Notes: generated by a model from the letters alone, not told the origin. DNA of 64,000 bases from Bradyrhizobium sp. CCGB12 (GCF_024199845.1 NZ_JANADO010000001.1:1922001-1986000); one strand, 5' to 3'. Shown: positions 33,263 through 42,643, numbered from the stretch's first letter. Numbers and translations are program-made.

Positions 33263-34669
33263 ATGTTTCGATCGATCCGTGCCGCCGTCATCACGGCATT
33301 GTGCATAGCGTTTTCAGCCCACTTCAATCCGGCCGCTGCGCAGGACCGCCGCGTCCCGTCGTCGCCGGCCGAGCTGCGGCTGTCCTATGCGCCGATCGTG
33401 CAGCGGGTGCAGCCGGCGGTCGTCAACGTCTATGCCGCCAAGGTGGTGCAGAACCGTAATCCGCTGCTGGACGATCCGATCTTCCGCCGCTTCTTCGGCG
33501 TGCCCGGCCAGCAGCCCGAGCAGATGCAGCGTTCGCTCGGCTCCGGCGTCATCGTCGATGCCTCCGGCCTCGTCGTCACCAACGTGCACGTCATCGAGGG
33601 CGCAGACCAGGTGAAAGTATCGCTGTCGGACAAGCGCGAGTTCGAGGCGGAGATCCTGCTCAAGGATTCCCGCACCGATCTCGCGGTGCTGCGACTGAAG
33701 GACACCAAGGAGAAATTCCCGACCCTCGACTTCACCAATTCCGACGAATTGCTGGTCGGCGACGTCGTGCTGGCGATCGGCAATCCCTTCGGCGTCGGCC
33801 AGACCGTGACCCACGGCATCATCTCGGCGCTCGCGCGCACGCAGGTCGGCATCACCGACTACCAGTTCTTCATCCAGACCGATGCGGCGATCAATCCCGG
33901 TAATTCCGGCGGCGCGCTGGTCGACATGAGCGGCAGGCTCGCCGGCATCAACACGGCGATCTATTCGCGCTCCGGCGGCTCGCAGGGAATCGGCTTTGCG
34001 ATCCCCGCCAACATGGTGCGCGTCGTCGTTGCCTCCGCCAAGAGCGGCGGCAAGGCGGTGAAGCGGCCGTGGTTGGGGGCAAAATTGCAGGCGGTGACGC
34101 CAGAGATCGCGGAGAGCCTCGGTCTGCGCTCGCCGACCGGTGCGCTGGTCGCAAGCGTGGTGTCGAATGGCCCGGCGGCGAAGGCCGGTCTGAAATCCTC
34201 CGACCTCATCACCGGAATCGACGGCCAGACCGTCGATGATCCCAACGCCTTCGACTACCGCTTCGCGACCCGTCCGCTCGGCGGCACCGCGCAGATCGAC
34301 TTACAGCGCGGCGGCAAGCCGGTGAAGCTGACCGTGGCACTTGAGAGCGCACCCGACTCCGGCCGCAACGAGCTCGTCGTCACCGCGCGCTCGCCATTCC
34401 AGGGCGCGAAGGTCTCGACCATTACGCCGGCCGTCGCCGACGAGCTGCATCTGGACGCCGACACCGAGGGCGTCGTGATCACCGATGTCGGCGGCGATAC
34501 CGCGGCCGCAAATGTCGGCTTCCAGAAGGGCGACATCATCCAGGCCGTCAACAACCAGAAGATCGGCAAGACCGGCGACCTCGAGAAGGCCGCCGGTGAA
34601 CGACCACGGGTGTGGCGCATCACGCTGGTGCGCGGCGGCCAGCAGATCAACGTCACGCTGGGCGGATGA
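33263..34669 (+). CDS. Periplasmic Do/DegQ-family serine protease
   Basis: 468 residues with signal peptide (cut near AAAQ, residue 29). Trypsin-like domain catalytic triad His109 (TNVHVIEG), Asp139 (SRTDLAVL) and Ser215 (NPGNSGGAL). Two PDZ domains follow (about 280-360 and 380-465), so it is the DegP/DegQ type for periplasmic quality control. An AGAGGTAGG ribosome site precedes the start. Its stop overlaps the rarA start by ATGA, giving an unusual coupling of periplasmic protease with a replication-recombination factor. Confidence 0.93.
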   Translation: MFRSIRAAVITALCIAFSAHFNPAAAQDRRVPSSPAELRLSYAPIVQRVQPAVVNVYAAKVVQNRNPLLDDPIFRRFFGVPGQQPEQMQRSLGSGVIVDASGLVVTNVHVIEGADQVKVSLSDKREFEAEILLKDSRTDLAVLRLKDTKEKFPTLDFTNSDELLVGDVVLAIGNPFGVGQTVTHGIISALARTQVGITDYQFFIQTDAAINPGNSGGALVDMSGRLAGINTAIYSRSGGSQGIGFAIPANMVRVVVASAKSGGKAVKRPWLGAKLQAVTPEIAESLGLRSPTGALVASVVSNGPAAKAGLKSSDLITGIDGQTVDDPNAFDYRFATRPLGGTAQIDLQRGGKPVKLTVALESAPDSGRNELVVTARSPFQGAKVSTITPAVADELHLDADTEGVVITDVGGDTAAANVGFQKGDIIQAVNNQKIGKTGDLEKAAGERPRVWRITLVRGGQQINVTLGG

Positions 34670-35997
34670 GTCCGAAGCGACCACAGGAGACGCCAACCCT
34701 CTTTGCCGCGGCGGGGCTCGACCACGAGGCTCCGCATCCGCTGCCGGACCGGCTGCGCCCGCGCGCATTATCGGAGGTCGTCGGCCAGGATCACATCCTC
34801 GGCCCCGACGGCGCGCTGACGCGCATGTTGGAGACGCGCACGCTCGGTTCGCTGGTGTTCTGGGGGCCGCCCGGCACCGGCAAGACCACGGTGGCGCGGC
34901 TGCTGGCGGATGCGACCGATCTGCATTTCGAGCAGATTTCCGCGGTGTTCTCCGGCGTCGCCGACCTGAAGAAGGCCTTCGATGCGGCGCGCGCCCGCCG
35001 CGAGATGGGCAAGGGCACGCTGCTGTTCGTCGACGAGGTCCACCGCTTCAACCGCGCCCAGCAGGATTCGTTTCTGCCTGTGATGGAAGACGGCACGGTG
35101 GTCATGGTCGGCGCCACCACCGAGAACCCTTCCTTCGAGCTCAACGCGGCGTTGCTCTCGCGCGCGCGCGTGCTGGTGTTTCGCTCGCTCGATGCCGCCG
35201 CGATCGAAAAACTGTTCGCGCATGCGGAGGCGGTCGAGGGCCGCAAGCTGCCGCTCGACGCGGAGGCTCGCGCCGTGCTCGTGCGCATGGCCGACGGCGA
35301 TGGCCGCGCATCGCTGACGCTCGCCGAAGAGGTCTGGCGTTCGGCGCGGGCGGATGAGGTTTTCAATGCCGCGCAGCTGCAGGAGATCTTGCAGCGCCGC
35401 GCGCCGATCTACGACAAGTCCGCCGACGGCCATTACAATTTGATCTCCGCACTGCATAAGTCGGTGCGCGGCTCCGATCCCGATGCCGCGCTGTATTATC
35501 TCGCGCGCATGCTCGATGCCGGCGAGGACCCGCTGTTCCTCGCGCGCCGCGTCGTGCGCATGGCGGTGGAGGACATCGGCCTTGCCGATCCGCAGGCGCT
35601 CGTCGTCGCGAATGCGGCGAAAGATGCCTTCGACTTCCTCGGCCATCCCGAGGGCGAGCTCGCGATCGCGCAGGCCGTGGTCTACCTCGCCACCGCGCCG
35701 AAATCGAACGCGGTCTACACCGCCTTTGGCACGGCGATGCAGGTGGCAAAACAGGCCGGCTCGCTGCTGCCGCCCAAGCATATCCTCAATTCCCCGACCA
35801 AGCTGATGAAGTCGGAAGGGTACGGCTCCGGCTACGAATACGACCATGACGCACCGGATGCCTTCTCCGGCCAGGACTACTTTCCAGAAGCCCTCGGACG
35901 CCAGACCTTCTACGACCCGCCCGAGCGCGGTTTCGAGCGCGAGATCCGCAAGCGGCTGGATTACTGGGCCAAGCTACGTAAGGAGCGAGGTGGCTGA
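34666..35997 (+). CDS. rarA: Replication-associated recombination protein RarA (MgsA)
   Basis: 443-residue AAA+ ATPase. Walker A GPPGTGKTT is at 67-75 and Walker B FVDEVHRFN at about 121-129; sensor region TTENPSFELNAALLSRARV is typical. The C-terminal MgsA block HILNSPTKLMKSEGYGSGYEYDHD is also present. RarA acts at stalled forks with SSB and the clamp loader. The ATG overlaps the end of the Do protease gene; the encoded N-terminus MSPKRPQETPTLFAAAG resembles the SSB-tail-binding start of the family. Confidence 0.94.
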   Translation: MSPKRPQETPTLFAAAGLDHEAPHPLPDRLRPRALSEVVGQDHILGPDGALTRMLETRTLGSLVFWGPPGTGKTTVARLLADATDLHFEQISAVFSGVADLKKAFDAARARREMGKGTLLFVDEVHRFNRAQQDSFLPVMEDGTVVMVGATTENPSFELNAALLSRARVLVFRSLDAAAIEKLFAHAEAVEGRKLPLDAEARAVLVRMADGDGRASLTLAEEVWRSARADEVFNAAQLQEILQRRAPIYDKSADGHYNLISALHKSVRGSDPDAALYYLARMLDAGEDPLFLARRVVRMAVEDIGLADPQALVVANAAKDAFDFLGHPEGELAIAQAVVYLATAPKSNAVYTAFGTAMQVAKQAGSLLPPKHILNSPTKLMKSEGYGSGYEYDHDAPDAFSGQDYFPEALGRQTFYDPPERGFEREIRKRLDYWAKLRKERGG

Positions 35998-36053
35998 GGC
36001 CAAATTGCCATTTCGTCGTGACGAAAGCGCGCTTTTGGGCTAGGCAGTCAACC

Positions 36054-37271
36054 ATGAGCCGCCGCATCAAGAGAATGAACCCCAAGCCCCGCGAGCGCGA
36101 TGAGCGCAAGGAGGCGCGCCCGCAACAGGCGCGCGGCGCGAAGACCGCAGGCCTGCGTCCGGGTGGCAAGCCCGGCGGCAGCAAGCCGCCGCGCTTTGCG
36201 GGCGAGCGCGCCGAGCGGCGTCCGCCCAAAGCTACGGTGGAAAAGCCTGCGCGGGAAAAGCCCGTCGAGACACTGCTGCCGACCAAGGTGCAGACCGTCA
36301 CGGTGACGGCTGACGAGAACAACATGCGCGTCGACCGCTTTCTCGAGGCGCGCTTTCCCGGCCTGTCGTTCTCCCACATCCAGCGCGTCGTCCGCAAAGG
36401 CGAGCTGCGCGTCGACGGCAAGCGCGTCGACAGCAAGGACCGTCTGGAGGAGGGCCAGAGCGTCCGCATTCCGCCGCTGAAGCTCGACGCACCGAAGGCC
36501 GTCGGCGAGCTCTCGGAAGCTGCGCAGAAGACACTCAAGGCGCTGAAGGAGATGACGATCTACGAGGACGATGACGTCCTCGTCCTGAACAAGCCGGCCG
36601 GCCTCGCCGTGCAGGGCGGCTCCGGCATGACGCGGCACATCGACCAGATGCTGGAGGTGATGCGCGATTCCAAGGGCCAGAAGCCGCGCCTCGTGCACCG
36701 CATTGACAGGGAGACCTCGGGCTGTCTCTTGATCGCCAAGACGCGCTTTGCCGCCTCGCATCTGACCGGCGCGTTCCGCTCGCGGTCGGCGCGAAAGGTC
36801 TATTGGGCGTTAGTGCCGGGCCTGCCGAAGCCGAAGCAGGGCCGCATCTCGACCTTCCTCGCGAAGGAGGAGAGCGAGGACGACACCATCATGCGCATCG
36901 CCCAGCACGGCGACGAGGGCGCAAGCCACGCGGTGACGTACTATGCGGTGGTCGAGACCGCCGGCAACAAGCTGACCTGGGTGTCGCTGAAGCCTGTCAC
37001 GGGCCGCACCCACCAACTGCGCGCTCACATGGAACATATCGGCCATCCCATCGTCGGCGACCCCAAATATTTCAATATCGAGAACTGGCAGCTGCCGGGC
37101 GGGCTGCAGAACCGGCTGCATCTCCTGGCGCGCCGGATCGTTATCCCGCATCCGCGCGGCGGCGTAATCGATGCCACCGCGCCACTGCCGCCGCACATGC
37201 AGCAGTCGTGGAACCTGCTCGGTCTCGATGCAGCCAGATTTGATCCGATCGAGAACGCACCTGAAGAATAG
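36054..37271 (+). CDS. 23S rRNA pseudouridine synthase, RluC/RluD type
   Basis: 405 residues. N-terminal 80 residues are basic, Pro/Arg/Lys-rich and low complexity. An S4 RNA-binding domain (NMRVDRFLEARFPGLSFSHI) is near 90-150. The catalytic motif HRIDRETSGCLL holds Asp218. GRTHQLRAHMEHIGHPIVGD is the second conserved block. The exact rRNA target (RluC or RluD sites) is not decided from sequence. ATG 36054 is taken rather than GTG 36018. Confidence 0.92.
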   Translation: MSRRIKRMNPKPRERDERKEARPQQARGAKTAGLRPGGKPGGSKPPRFAGERAERRPPKATVEKPAREKPVETLLPTKVQTVTVTADENNMRVDRFLEARFPGLSFSHIQRVVRKGELRVDGKRVDSKDRLEEGQSVRIPPLKLDAPKAVGELSEAAQKTLKALKEMTIYEDDDVLVLNKPAGLAVQGGSGMTRHIDQMLEVMRDSKGQKPRLVHRIDRETSGCLLIAKTRFAASHLTGAFRSRSARKVYWALVPGLPKPKQGRISTFLAKEESEDDTIMRIAQHGDEGASHAVTYYAVVETAGNKLTWVSLKPVTGRTHQLRAHMEHIGHPIVGDPKYFNIENWQLPGGLQNRLHLLARRIVIPHPRGGVIDATAPLPPHMQQSWNLLGLDAARFDPIENAPEE

Positions 37272-37312
37272 TCGGGTTGAATGGGGGCGACAGACCCACG
37301 ACATGTCCCCCC

Positions 37313-37612
37313 ATGACACGGCTCTCGATCTGTCTTTTGCTGGCGGCCGCGCTGTTCGTGGGGCAGGCCGCCCACGCGCAATATGTGCTGCCGGGTGCCT
37401 CGCGGCTCGCTCCACCGCTGTCTCAACCACCACCGCCGCCGAGGATCGAGGTGCCGAAGATTCCGCAATTCGACGCGCCGCCGCGCTACAACTATCAGCC
37501 GCTCCCGCGCAATTCGTTCAGCGATCGCGTCTCGAAGTGCCTCGACGACGCGGCGGCCGCAGGACTGGGCCCAGCCGATCGCGGTACTTATGCGCGCAGT
37601 TGCGCGAACTAG
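37313..37612 (+). CDS. Small secreted Pro-rich protein
   Basis: 99 residues: signal peptide (RLSICLLLAAALFVG, cut after AHAQ), then a Pro-rich middle (PPLSQPPPPPRIEVPKIPQF) and a C-terminal helix SDRVSKCLDDAAAAGLG with two Cys (near 81 and 97) that could form a disulfide. Function is unknown. It lies between the pseudouridine synthase and ATP12 genes, probably co-transcribed. Confidence 0.75.
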   Translation: MTRLSICLLLAAALFVGQAAHAQYVLPGASRLAPPLSQPPPPPRIEVPKIPQFDAPPRYNYQPLPRNSFSDRVSKCLDDAAAAGLGPADRGTYARSCAN

Positions 37613-37688
37613 CAGCATGCATCCTCGTCCTGGCTTCGTCAGGACGGCACACGTAGTTTGGTTAGCAGAGCAGGATCGAAGAACCGAC

Positions 37689-38483
37689 ATGCGCGAACTG
37701 TTCGATGAAGCTGCGGGGCAGTCCCCGCCCGACCCACGCGAGGCGGCCCGGCAGTCCGCGCGCGCGCCGCTGCGCAAGCGCTTCTACAAGGCGGCTGATG
37801 TCACGGAGGCCGAGGGCGGCTTCGCCATCACCCTCGACGGTAAGCCGATCCGCACGCCCTCCGGCCGCCAGGTTGTGATCCCCTCGCGCGAGCTCGCCGT
37901 TGCGGTGGCCGCCGAATGGGCGGCCCAGGGCGAGACGATCGATCCCGTGACCATGCCGCTGACGCGGATCGCCAACAGCGTGGTCGAAGGCGTGATCGAC
38001 CGCGTCGACGATGTCGTCGACGATCTCGCAAAATACTTCGAGACCGATCTTCTGTTCTATCGTGCCGGGCACCCCGAAGGGCTGGTTGCCCGCGAGGCCG
38101 CGCATTGGGACCCCGTGCTGTTCTGGGCCGCGCAGACGCTGGGCGCACACTTCATCCTGTCCGAGGGCATCATGCATGTGAAGCAGCCGGAGGAGGCGGT
38201 CAGGGCCGCGCGCGCCGCACTGCCGGGGGATGCCTGGTCGGTCGCGGCGCTCCATATGATCACCACCCTGACTGGCTCGGCGTTGCTGGCGCTGGCCCTG
38301 GTCCATGGCGCGCGGGAGGCCGGCCAGGTCTGGGCCGCCGCCCATGTCGATGAGGACTGGAACACCGACCAATGGGGCGTGGACGAGGAGGCAGCTAGCC
38401 GCCGGGCCGTCCGCGCGCGGGATTTCGACGCCGCCGTGGCGGTCCTGGCCGCGGTAAAGCCGCTCGTGGCCAAAGGTCCTTAA
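37689..38483 (+). CDS. ATP12-family F1-ATPase assembly chaperone
   Basis: 264 residues. ATP12 binds the F1 alpha subunit before assembly of ATP synthase; the family is shared by mitochondria and alphaproteobacteria. FAITLDGKPIRTPSGRQVVIPSRELAVAVAAEWAAQG and MPLTRIANSV are hallmark blocks (cited in parts); DTLLFYRAGHPEGLV-like FETDLLFYRA follows. ATG after AGAACCGAC has a weak ribosome site. Genes for F1 itself are not in the window. Confidence 0.9.
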   Translation: MRELFDEAAGQSPPDPREAARQSARAPLRKRFYKAADVTEAEGGFAITLDGKPIRTPSGRQVVIPSRELAVAVAAEWAAQGETIDPVTMPLTRIANSVVEGVIDRVDDVVDDLAKYFETDLLFYRAGHPEGLVAREAAHWDPVLFWAAQTLGAHFILSEGIMHVKQPEEAVRAARAALPGDAWSVAALHMITTLTGSALLALALVHGAREAGQVWAAAHVDEDWNTDQWGVDEEAASRRAVRARDFDAAVAVLAAVKPLVAKGP

Positions 38484-38539
38484 CGAGAGGTTTACGACGG
38501 CGGCCTTAGGGTGGGACCAGTAGTCCCTGGGCCTCCAAG

Positions 38540-40159
38540 ATGCCGACGCCGATCAACTCGATCCTTCCGGTTAGTGCCGCCAGCCCCGTGGCTGATGCGA
38601 CGACGCCCGATCTCGTGCTTCAGGCTGGCAGCGTCGTGGACGCAAAAGTCGTGAGTGTGCTCGCCGACAATCTGGTGCGGATCGCAATCGCCAACCTTTC
38701 GATGGACGTGATGTCGGAAGTGGCGCTGTCGCCCGGGCAAAATCTCCAGCTCGCGGTGTCGCAGAACAACGGCGCCATCCGGCTCGCGGTTATGGGCGGG
38801 GCAGGCGAGGCAATTCCCGATCAGGTCACGCTGACGGCCCGCGCCGCCTTGCTGATGGAGAGCCCGCCGTTGGCGCCGTCCGCGAGCGCGATACGCAATA
38901 CGCTGACGCCGTCGGAGCAGGTTGCCGTCACCGTGGCATCCGCCGAGGCCGTGACCAGGCAGGGCAGCCAGGCGCCGCTGTTTGCCAATCTCGCCGCGGT
39001 GGTCACCGGCAGCGATTTGCCGGCGGGTCTGAAGCAGGCCGTGCTGGACGTGCTGGCGCAGCAGACGCCACTCAACGCCGGGCTCGATGGCGGCGATATC
39101 GAGACTGCCTTTCAGAAATCCGGCCTGTTCCTCGAGGCCTCGCTGGCCACGGGCGCGCTGCCATCGTCGGGGGCAATGCCCGATTTGAAAGCTGCGCTGC
39201 TGGTGTTGCGCCAGACGCTGGCTACGCTCGAAGGGACCGCGCCCCAGGCACAAGGCGCCACGCCTCAGGCCAGTGCCACGGGCACAGCGCAAGCCGCTGC
39301 GCCTGCTCCAGCAACAGGCGGTGCCGTGCCGGCCGCAATGCCGTCAACCGAAGCTGAAATCGCCCAACCGCAGCAAGTGCCACGCAGTGCCACGCTCGCG
39401 GCCGCCGTACTGGCTGATACCGCCGCCGGCGCTTCGCAGGCCGCGATGCCCAGGACCGTGACCGCAGGCCTTGCCGCCAGCCTCTTGCAGGAGATGACGC
39501 AAAACCTGCCGCGCATGATCGGCAACGTGCCCGGCTCCAACAAGGCCGTGCCGGATGGCCACATCTTCGAGGCGGCCACCCATGCGACCACGCCGCCGCC
39601 GTTCCGCGGCGCATTGCCGGCGCCGCAGACCATCGCCGCGCCGTCGCTGGCGCCCGATACGCCGCTGGCCACCACGGTGCACCGCCTGCTCGACGACACC
39701 GATGCCGCGATCGCCCGGCAGACCTTGCTCCAGGTCGCCTCGCTCCCCGATCGCGTCGATGCCAGTGGCCACCGCATCGACCCGACCGTGCCGCAGTGGA
39801 ATTTCGAAATCCCCTTCGCAACCCCGCAGGGCACCGCGATGGCACAGTTCGAGATCTCGCGCGATGGCGGCAATGAATCCGCCGATCCCGCCACGCGCGC
39901 CTGGCGTGCGCGCTTCTCGCTCAATGTCGAGCCGGCCGGTCCTGTGCACGCTTTGATCACGCTGAACGGCGACAAGACTTTTGTGCGGATGTGGGCGGAG
40001 CGGCCGGCGACGGCGCAGCAGCTCCGCGCCGGAATCGGTGAACTCAACCAGGCACTGACGAGAGCCGAGCTCAAGCCCGGCGACATCGTGGTCCGCGACG
40101 GCCTGCCGCCGCAACCGGCACCGGCCCGCGCCGGCCATTTCCTGGATCGCGCCACATGA
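38540..40159 (+). CDS. Flagellar hook-length control (FliK-like) C-terminal domain protein
   Basis: 539 residues. The N-terminal 80 residues are beta-rich; residues 220-310 are Ala/Pro/Thr/Gln-rich and flexible. The C-terminal 130 residues (QWNFEIPF...VHALITLNGDKTFVRMWAERPATAQQLRAGI, cited in part) match the Flg_hook domain of FliK, which signals the switch of export specificity through FlhB. Its stop overlaps a small FlhB-C-like gene by ATGA. No other flagellar gene is in the window, so this is an orphan module, possibly for a second flagellum or another role. Confidence 0.82.
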   Translation: MPTPINSILPVSAASPVADATTPDLVLQAGSVVDAKVVSVLADNLVRIAIANLSMDVMSEVALSPGQNLQLAVSQNNGAIRLAVMGGAGEAIPDQVTLTARAALLMESPPLAPSASAIRNTLTPSEQVAVTVASAEAVTRQGSQAPLFANLAAVVTGSDLPAGLKQAVLDVLAQQTPLNAGLDGGDIETAFQKSGLFLEASLATGALPSSGAMPDLKAALLVLRQTLATLEGTAPQAQGATPQASATGTAQAAAPAPATGGAVPAAMPSTEAEIAQPQQVPRSATLAAAVLADTAAGASQAAMPRTVTAGLAASLLQEMTQNLPRMIGNVPGSNKAVPDGHIFEAATHATTPPPFRGALPAPQTIAAPSLAPDTPLATTVHRLLDDTDAAIARQTLLQVASLPDRVDASGHRIDPTVPQWNFEIPFATPQGTAMAQFEISRDGGNESADPATRAWRARFSLNVEPAGPVHALITLNGDKTFVRMWAERPATAQQLRAGIGELNQALTRAELKPGDIVVRDGLPPQPAPARAGHFLDRAT

Positions 40160-40419
40160 GCGACCCATCCAAGCTTGCGATTGCCCTGCACTATGAGAAG
40201 GGTTCTGGCGCCCCGGTCGTCGTCGCCAAGGGCAAGGGCACGATCGGCGAAAGGATCGTCGAGATCGCCAAGGCCCATGACATCCCGATCGAGGAGAACG
40301 AGGTTTTGGCCGGAGCGCTCTCCAAGGTCGAGCTCGGCGAGGAGATCCCGCCGGACCTCTACAAGGCCGTCGCCGAAGTGCTGGTATTCGTGCTGCGATT
40401 GTCAGGCCGGGGGCGCTAG
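40156..40419 (+). CDS. FlhB/YscU C-terminal-like protein (FlhX type)
   Basis: 87 residues matching only the cytoplasmic domain of FlhB/YscU after the self-cleavage point: KLAIALHYEKGSGAPVVVAK, IAKAHDIPIEENEVLAGAL, and EEIPPDLYKAVAEVLVFVL. The membrane part and the NPTH cleavage motif are absent. Free-standing copies of this domain, called FlhX, can substitute for the cleaved FlhB fragment in some flagellar systems. The overlap with the FliK-like gene makes a functional pair very likely. Confidence 0.9.
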   Translation: MSDPSKLAIALHYEKGSGAPVVVAKGKGTIGERIVEIAKAHDIPIEENEVLAGALSKVELGEEIPPDLYKAVAEVLVFVLRLSGRGR

Positions 40420-40491
40420 CACGCTGTCATCGTTTGACCAGATATGGGTGGCATTGTAGCCGTCACTTTCATCGTTCAACGGACTCCGCCT

Positions 40492-41310
40492 GTGCTCACC
40501 CGCCGTTCCACCCTCGGCCTTCTCGCCGCATCCGCCACCCTGCCGGCACGTGCGTTCGCCCACGTTGCCCCGCCGCGCAACGAGATCCGCGAAAGCCTCG
40601 CAAAGCGCTTCACCGACCTCGGCACGTCAGGCACGTTCGTCGGCTACAAGGTCGAGGACTATCTGATCGTCGCCAGCGACAAGGAGCGCTCGGGCGAGGC
40701 GAAGCTGCCGGCCTCGACTTTCAAGATTCCGAACTCGCTGATTGCGCTGGAGACCGGTGTGGTCACGGATCCCGACAAGGACGTGTTTCCCTGGGATGGC
40801 GTCAAGCGCCCGATCGAGGCCTGGAACAAGGATCACACGCTGCGCAGTGCGATCGCGGTCAGCGCGGTGCCGGTCTATCAGGAGATCGCGCGACGTGTCG
40901 GTCAGGAGCGCATGCAAAAGTATGTCGACCTGTTAGACTACGGCAACCGTGACATCGGCGGCGGCATCGACCAATTCTGGCTCACCGGGGCCTTGCGCAT
41001 CGATCCGGTCGAGCAGATCGACTTCGTCGACCGGCTGCGCCGCCGCGCGCTGCCGATCAGCAAGCGCAGCCAGGACCTCGTCGCCGACATCCTGCCGGTG
41101 ACCAAGGTCGGTGATAGCGTCATTCGCGCCAAGTCCGGGCTGCTCGGTGCCGAGCGCGGCGAGCCGTCGCTCGGCTGGATGGTGGGCTGGGCCGAGAAGG
41201 GTGAGGCCCACACCGTTTTCGCCCTCAACATGGATTGCAAGGAGCCGCGCCTCGTCGGCGAGCGCATGCCGCTGACGCAAGCCTGCCTTGCCGAGATCGG
41301 CGCGATCTAG
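40492..41310 (+). CDS. Class D beta-lactamase (OXA-like)
   Basis: 272 residues counted from a GTG; an ATG at 40444 would add 16. The leader LTRRSTLGLLAASATLPARA looks like a twin-arginine export signal. Active-site motifs of class D serine beta-lactamases are all present: STFK at 75-78, SAV at 124-126, YGN at 150-152 and KSG at 214-216. It should hydrolyse beta-lactams in the periplasm; spectrum cannot be read. It stands alone, with no mobile-element flanks, and its GC-rich codon use matches its neighbours, so it looks like a resident chromosomal gene. Confidence 0.93.
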   Translation: MLTRRSTLGLLAASATLPARAFAHVAPPRNEIRESLAKRFTDLGTSGTFVGYKVEDYLIVASDKERSGEAKLPASTFKIPNSLIALETGVVTDPDKDVFPWDGVKRPIEAWNKDHTLRSAIAVSAVPVYQEIARRVGQERMQKYVDLLDYGNRDIGGGIDQFWLTGALRIDPVEQIDFVDRLRRRALPISKRSQDLVADILPVTKVGDSVIRAKSGLLGAERGEPSLGWMVGWAEKGEAHTVFALNMDCKEPRLVGERMPLTQACLAEIGAI

Positions 41311-41340
41311 CGTTACCGCGCCGGCGCTGCTCTCTCCAAC

Positions 41341-41400
41341 GTCATTGCGAGGAGCTCTTGCGACGAAGCAATCCAGACATCTCCGCTGGATTGCTTCGTC
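41341..41400. repeat. GTCATTGCGAG palindromic repeat, copy 1
   Basis: GTCATTGCGAGGAGC leads into a perfect 15-bp stem GACGAAGCAATCCAG (41362-41376) / CTGGATTGCTTCGTC (41386-41400). A second copy of the same family is at 61125-61208. It sits between convergent genes. Confidence 0.85.
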
Positions 41401-41470
41401 CTGCCCCTCATGGGGAGGAGCCGGCAATGCGGGGCGTCTCGAACCATGAAGGCCGAGCCGTCGCTCCGGC

Positions 41471-42463
41471 CTAGCCCAGCTTGAACAGCGCCTGCAAAAA
41501 CTCCTCCACGGCCTTGCGCGCTTCGGCGGCAGTCTTCGGATTGCCGCCGACATGCGGGTTGAGCTCGACACACGCGTCCTTGTAGGAGAAGGGCGCGTTG
41601 GTATCGCCATTCATCAGCACGCCGCCGTCGCCTTCCCTGATGTGGCAGTTGCGCACAGTTTGCGCATTGGCGGATACAGCGATGGCGTTGACACCGAGCA
41701 GGCCGCTGTCGAACCCGTGTGCGCTGTCGGGGTATTCGGTCAGCACGACGTCGCGCCCGGCGGCCTTGAGCCGCTCGACGAAGGCCTCGCAGCTCTTCAC
41801 GGGATTGTAGTCGTCGGGCGCGCCGTGGAAGATGCGGATCGGGCGCGCGGAGACCTCGGCGTCGCTTTGGTATGTCGTCGAACAATCCGGATAAAAGGGG
41901 ATGTAGGCCGCGAACTGGATACCGGACTTGTTCCAGAGCTTGTTGAAGCGCGCGAGGCTTGCATAGAGTGTCGCCTGTCCGCCGCGTGAAAAGCCCATCA
42001 GCACGATGCGATCAGGATCGACGCGCGGATGCTTCGCCAAAATCTCCAGCGAGCGGTAGATATCGACGATCAGATTGAGCCGGCCGAGCAGCGCCTGGTT
42101 CGGTCCCACCATCGTCAGCCCGCGGCCGGTAAACCCGTCGATCACGAAGGTCGAGATGCCCATGGCATTGAACGCGTGCACCCAGGCTTCGGTGGTGGCG
42201 CCGACTCCGCTGGAGCCGTGCATCAGCACCACCACGGGAAGCTTGCCGGTGCCCTGGGCCACCCGGAATTCGCCCGCGACCGTCACCGGCTTGCCGGCCG
42301 CCGCATCGCCGCTGAGAAATTGCTGGTCGGAGAGGGTGAGCGAGGGGATCGGATAGATCTCGGCGCGCGTGGCGACCTCCTTGGGGAGGGATTGTGCGTT
42401 GGCGAGCACGGTTGAGACGCAAAGTGCGATCAACGCGGCAGCGACGTGGAATGCCATTCGCAT
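41471..42463 (-). CDS. Secreted dienelactone-hydrolase-like alpha/beta hydrolase
   Basis: 330 residues with a signal peptide (start MRMAFHVAAALIALCVS, cut after ANAQ). The nucleophile elbow GFSRGG (near 168) and oxyanion segment VVLMHGSSGVG are typical of the DLH family; HG in DSAHGFDSG likely gives the catalytic His and D in GAPDDYNP the acid. Substrate is unknown. The start at 42463 has an AAGGGAGTA ribosome site 8 bases upstream, better than an in-frame codon at 42499. Confidence 0.88.
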   Translation of the reverse strand: MRMAFHVAAALIALCVSTVLANAQSLPKEVATRAEIYPIPSLTLSDQQFLSGDAAAGKPVTVAGEFRVAQGTGKLPVVVLMHGSSGVGATTEAWVHAFNAMGISTFVIDGFTGRGLTMVGPNQALLGRLNLIVDIYRSLEILAKHPRVDPDRIVLMGFSRGGQATLYASLARFNKLWNKSGIQFAAYIPFYPDCSTTYQSDAEVSARPIRIFHGAPDDYNPVKSCEAFVERLKAAGRDVVLTEYPDSAHGFDSGLLGVNAIAVSANAQTVRNCHIREGDGGVLMNGDTNAPFSYKDACVELNPHVGGNPKTAAEARKAVEEFLQALFKLG

Positions 42464-42544
42464 CGGATACTCCCTTATGATTTTCATGGAGTAGACCAAC
42501 CGGCCTACGTGCTGTCAATTTGACACGCGGCGATCGGCTTCAGC

Positions 42545-42630
42545 GTCATGGCCGGGCTTGTCCCGGCCATCCACGACATTCTTTAGTTGCTGCAAAGAAC
42601 GTGGATGCCCGGGACAAGCCCGGGCATGAC
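42545..42630. repeat. Palindromic repeat of the CCGGGCTTGTCCCGG type
   Basis: GTCATGGCCGGGCTTGTCCC near 42545 and its reverse-complement-like partner GGGACAAGCCCGGGCATGAC ending 42630 flank a CCACGACATTC/GAACGTGGAT core. It is a long imperfect hairpin in the spacer between two minus-strand genes. Confidence 0.75.
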
Positions 42631-42643
42631 GACCTCGAATGCC

